Origin: Paenibacillus dakarensis
GTDB taxonomy: Bacteria; Bacillota; Bacilli; Paenibacillales; Paenibacillaceae
Reading direction: 5' to 3'
DNA: 64,000 nt
Assembly: GCF_001373415.1 (NCBI RefSeq)
Contig: NZ_CDSE01000084.1
Location: 62,001-126,000, forward strand
Of the stretch, positions 61,934 through 64,000 are shown piece by piece; position 1 is the first letter of the stretch; every line of letters starts with the position of its first letter. The position numbers and the translations under genes are program-made. The notes beneath the pieces were generated by a model. It was not told the origin of the DNA and did no database searches. It worked only from the letters and a program-made list of their open reading frames with translations.

Positions 61934-62506
61934 ATGCCAAATGAAACGGAAATTCAACGTTTGAAAGTATTGCGCTTATCCAATGAAGAGTCGAACCGAA
62001 TTACAAGATTGTGTATAGAGTCGGCGCTTGTTTTGTTAATGAAAGAACGATCATTCAATGAAATAACCATTACTGAAATTGTAAAAAAGGCGGGAGTATC
62101 CCGTACAGCGTATTATCGTAATTACTCTTCGAAAGAGGACATTTTACGAAGTTTGATCGATGAAATGGCGATCAAAGTAATTGAAGCAATGAATTTGCAT
62201 TTTCCAATTATGAATACCCACCAATACTGGTTAACTTTATTTGATTCTTTGTATGAACAATATAAGGAATTGCAAATTCTATTAAAAGCTAATTTTGGCG
62301 ATTCTGTTCTTCAGCAAGTCCAGGATCTACTTATGCGGGGTTTCAGCGAAAGAGATACTACCGAATTATATAAATTTTATTTTTGGAGCGGAGCTATCTT
62401 CAATATTGTCACCAAATGGATTATGGATGATGCTACCCTGGACTCAAAAAAAATGGCACAAATATGCTTTAATATCGTCGATTCCATCGGAGAAGGTTGT
62501 ACTTAA
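61934..62506 (+). CDS. TetR/AcrR-family regulator
   Basis: The 190-residue protein has a helix-turn-helix ITITEIVKKAGVSRTAYYRN followed by YSSKEDILRSLIDEM (about residues 40-75). The C-terminal domain is helical. It is divergent from the quinone oxidoreductase and most likely represses it until an electrophile or quinone binds. The start is supported by AAGGGAG 8 bases upstream. It resembles the module regulators at 16600 in its YRNYS/YRNYA motif. Confidence 0.87.
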   Translation: MPNETEIQRLKVLRLSNEESNRITRLCIESALVLLMKERSFNEITITEIVKKAGVSRTAYYRNYSSKEDILRSLIDEMAIKVIEAMNLHFPIMNTHQYWLTLFDSLYEQYKELQILLKANFGDSVLQQVQDLLMRGFSERDTTELYKFYFWSGAIFNIVTKWIMDDATLDSKKMAQICFNIVDSIGEGCT

Positions 62507-62644
62507 TTCAGATAAATCCAGTATCCGTAAGCTCTTCTCCAGATTTCTTCTGGTTTGAATATTACTTCAGCTACCTGTAATGTGCCGTCCGCCCAGAGTC
62601 ATTTCAAAATTCAACATAAACTATCCCTTAGCTTAACGAAAAAA

Positions 62645-62685
62645 GGAGCAGCTGCCACCGGCAAACTGCTCCATGCTATTTTAAA
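62645..62685 (+). terminator. Terminator preceded by a CCCTTAGC motif
   Basis: GGAGCAG-ctgccaccggcaaa-CTGCTCC with a T-rich tail. ATTCAACATAAACTATCCCT and TAGCTTAACGAAA at 62609-62641 precede it. Confidence 0.6.
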
Positions 62686-62762
62686 TTAATGTTTCCCGTT
62701 AGCTTAAGGATTTTTCTCTACTTATGATTGCTTCAAATATTTTCTTGCCTGTAGAGTGGATT
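62686..62762 (+). repeat. Dispersed repeat, copy 2
   Basis: Matches 54898-54985: CCCGTTAGCTTAAGGATTTT, TCTCTACTTATGATTGCTTC and TTTTCTTGCCTGTAGAG. It ends where the IS3 orfB remnant begins. Confidence 0.65.
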
Positions 62763-62763
62763 G

Positions 62764-63183
62764 TCAACAGTAAATCAAGTCAGTATGGAACCATTGAATC
62801 TGACGCAGGTCACCCTTGACATTCGTTGTCGTTGCATCGTTACATGCCGTTTTATGGGGCTTGTATTGTGCTACTGTGTATTTGGAAACGAGGCCACGCA
62901 TTTTCATAATTCGGCCAATTCGTCGTTTGGACACAATGAGTCCTTCATGAAGTTTTACCTTGATCTTGCGTGTATCATAGGCTTTCCGATTCTTGTGGAA
63001 GATTTCCACTACAGCTTTGGTGACCTCGTCTTCATTTACTTGTTCTTTGGCTTCATAATAGAATGTACTTCTTGCGATTTGCAGGACGTCACACATTGCT
63101 GATACCGTGTATTTATCACGGTTGTTTTGAATGATATATATGAGCTCGTTTTCTTCTGTAGAGCGATTGTCCTTCTCCGATGT
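62764..63183 (-). pseudogene. Truncated IS3-family transposase OrfB
   Basis: The minus strand encodes NELIYIIQNNRDKYTVSAMC and DVLQIARSTFYYE, then RIGRIMKMRGLVSKYTVAQY, the N-terminal HTH part of IS3 OrfB. It breaks after DLRQIQWFHTDLIYC, before the DDE core, where the dispersed repeat starts. It is inactive. Confidence 0.85.
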
Positions 63184-63244
63184 TGAAAACTCCCCGGTTT
63201 ATTTTGTTCTGAAGTGCATAAGATATATTTGGAGGTTGAGTAAA

Positions 63245-64000
63245 ATGCACATGATGAACATTTTTCTTTTATTAATCAGTATGTTAATAAGCGGATGGGA
63301 ACAAGAAGCGAATTTCTCTCTCCAAACACAAACAGAGTTAAAACACGCTGCACCAGAGGCTCAACTGAGCACACCAGTCAACACAGAATCAATTCCGATC
63401 TTAATGTACCATTCGATTAGCATCAATCCATCCAATACTCTCTCTGTTCACCCAGAGGTATTTTATAAACAAATGGAACATTTGAAGAATGCCGGATATA
63501 ACACGATTACGTTCAAGGAGTTAATGAATTGGAAGACAAATCAAGAGCTCCCGAATAAACCGATTTTGATTACTTTTGACGATGGATATTTAGATAATTT
63601 TACTGTCGCTTATCCCTATTTAAAAAAGCTTCAAATGAAAGCTACGATATTCGCCACCAGTGATTATATTGGTGTGTCCAATCATTTTGATTGGAATCAA
63701 GCCATGGAAATGGAAGAATCGGGACTCATTGAAATGGGTGTGCATACCAGGCATCATGTCGATTTGACAAAATGCAGCCCGTTACAGCTTGAGGACGAAA
63801 TTTCGGGAGCTAAAAAAATAATGGAGAACAGATTGGGGCATCCCATCATTTCTTTTGCCTATCCTGCCGGAGAGTTTAATCCCAATGTGATAGAGGTCGT
63901 TAAGCGTGCTGGATTTGAATTTGCCGTTACGACAGAACCTGGTTATGCCGAGAAAAATCAAGGATATTTAACTCTTCATCGCGTTCGAATACCTGGCGAT
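63245..64000 (+). CDS. Polysaccharide deacetylase (NodB homology), partial
   Basis: An ATG at 63245, 9 bases after GGAGG, opens a frame that runs off the window after 252 codons. The protein has a signal peptide or anchor (MMNIFLLLISMLISGW), then the NodB domain: LMYHSISI near residue 56, motif 1 LITFDDGYLDN near 107, motif 2 VHTRHHVDL near 165 and motif 3 ISFAYPAGEF near 200. It would remove acetyl groups from peptidoglycan or an extracellular glycan outside the cell. Confidence 0.9.
   Translation, partial: MHMMNIFLLLISMLISGWEQEANFSLQTQTELKHAAPEAQLSTPVNTESIPILMYHSISINPSNTLSVHPEVFYKQMEHLKNAGYNTITFKELMNWKTNQELPNKPILITFDDGYLDNFTVAYPYLKKLQMKATIFATSDYIGVSNHFDWNQAMEMEESGLIEMGVHTRHHVDLTKCSPLQLEDEISGAKKIMENRLGHPIISFAYPAGEFNPNVIEVVKRAGFEFAVTTEPGYAEKNQGYLTLHRVRIPGD

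Overview
The window reads as a low-GC, Gram-positive, endospore-former-type chromosome segment, most likely Paenibacillus or a close relative. The pointers are strong GGAGG-type ribosome binding sites, a XerS-type recombinase, a cydABCD operon with a Rex-like site, an ECF transporter operon and a type I holin-like toxin. No rRNA or tRNA genes were seen. Genus assignment is inference.

Layout. 1-9.3 kb: accessory, decaying DNA (small secreted and membrane proteins, xerS, a matrixin protease pair, VanZ, a chimeric argG remnant, IS3, IS200 and group II intron scars, a frameshifted ECF sigma gene). 9.3-12 kb, 24.5-27.8 kb and 29.8-30.6 kb: three short arrays of small promiscuous-function genes (histidine phosphatase, HNH nuclease, YdcF, NUDIX, P-loop kinase, DUF6933-like, a type I toxin-antitoxin unit). 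Nearly all are on the minus strand and each is followed by a 130-190 bp cloverleaf-forming repeat whose ends resemble integron attC core sites. Each array starts, in the minus direction, with the same short head element. This is the most unusual feature of the window. 14.8-22.6 kb: three paralogous, partly dead modules of TetR regulator, small membrane peptide and membrane-anchored alpha/beta hydrolase sharing a TGTACCAT operator-like sequence. 28.3-29.4 kb: a YcxB-type membrane pair. 30.8-37 kb: an AraC regulator, ADP-ribosylglycohydrolase and complete ECF transporter (S, T, two ATPases), apparently one salvage or uptake operon. 37.3-43.2 kb: cydABCD. 43.9-44.9 kb: small secreted and anchored proteins. 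45.5-48.1 kb: M20 peptidase plus two DUF3100-type membrane proteins. 48.5-50.3 kb: chemoreceptor. 50.5-54.0 kb: heterodimeric ABC exporter. 54-64 kb: methyltransferase, membrane protein, DUF4367-type protein, two TetR/dehydrogenase pairs, IS256 and IS3 remnants and a polysaccharide deacetylase cut by the window end.

A second repeat family (about 150 bp, here called fam2) occurs about 15 times, almost always in one orientation regardless of neighbouring gene direction. It carries a 20-bp hairpin and a minus-strand intrinsic terminator, and at several minus-strand genes it supplies the last codons (CRGTRTWSH and variants), the stop codon and the terminator. Three copies are reduced to a single direct repeat, as expected from recombination between its two internal direct repeats. 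At all three cassette-array heads the head element is joined to a fam2 copy.
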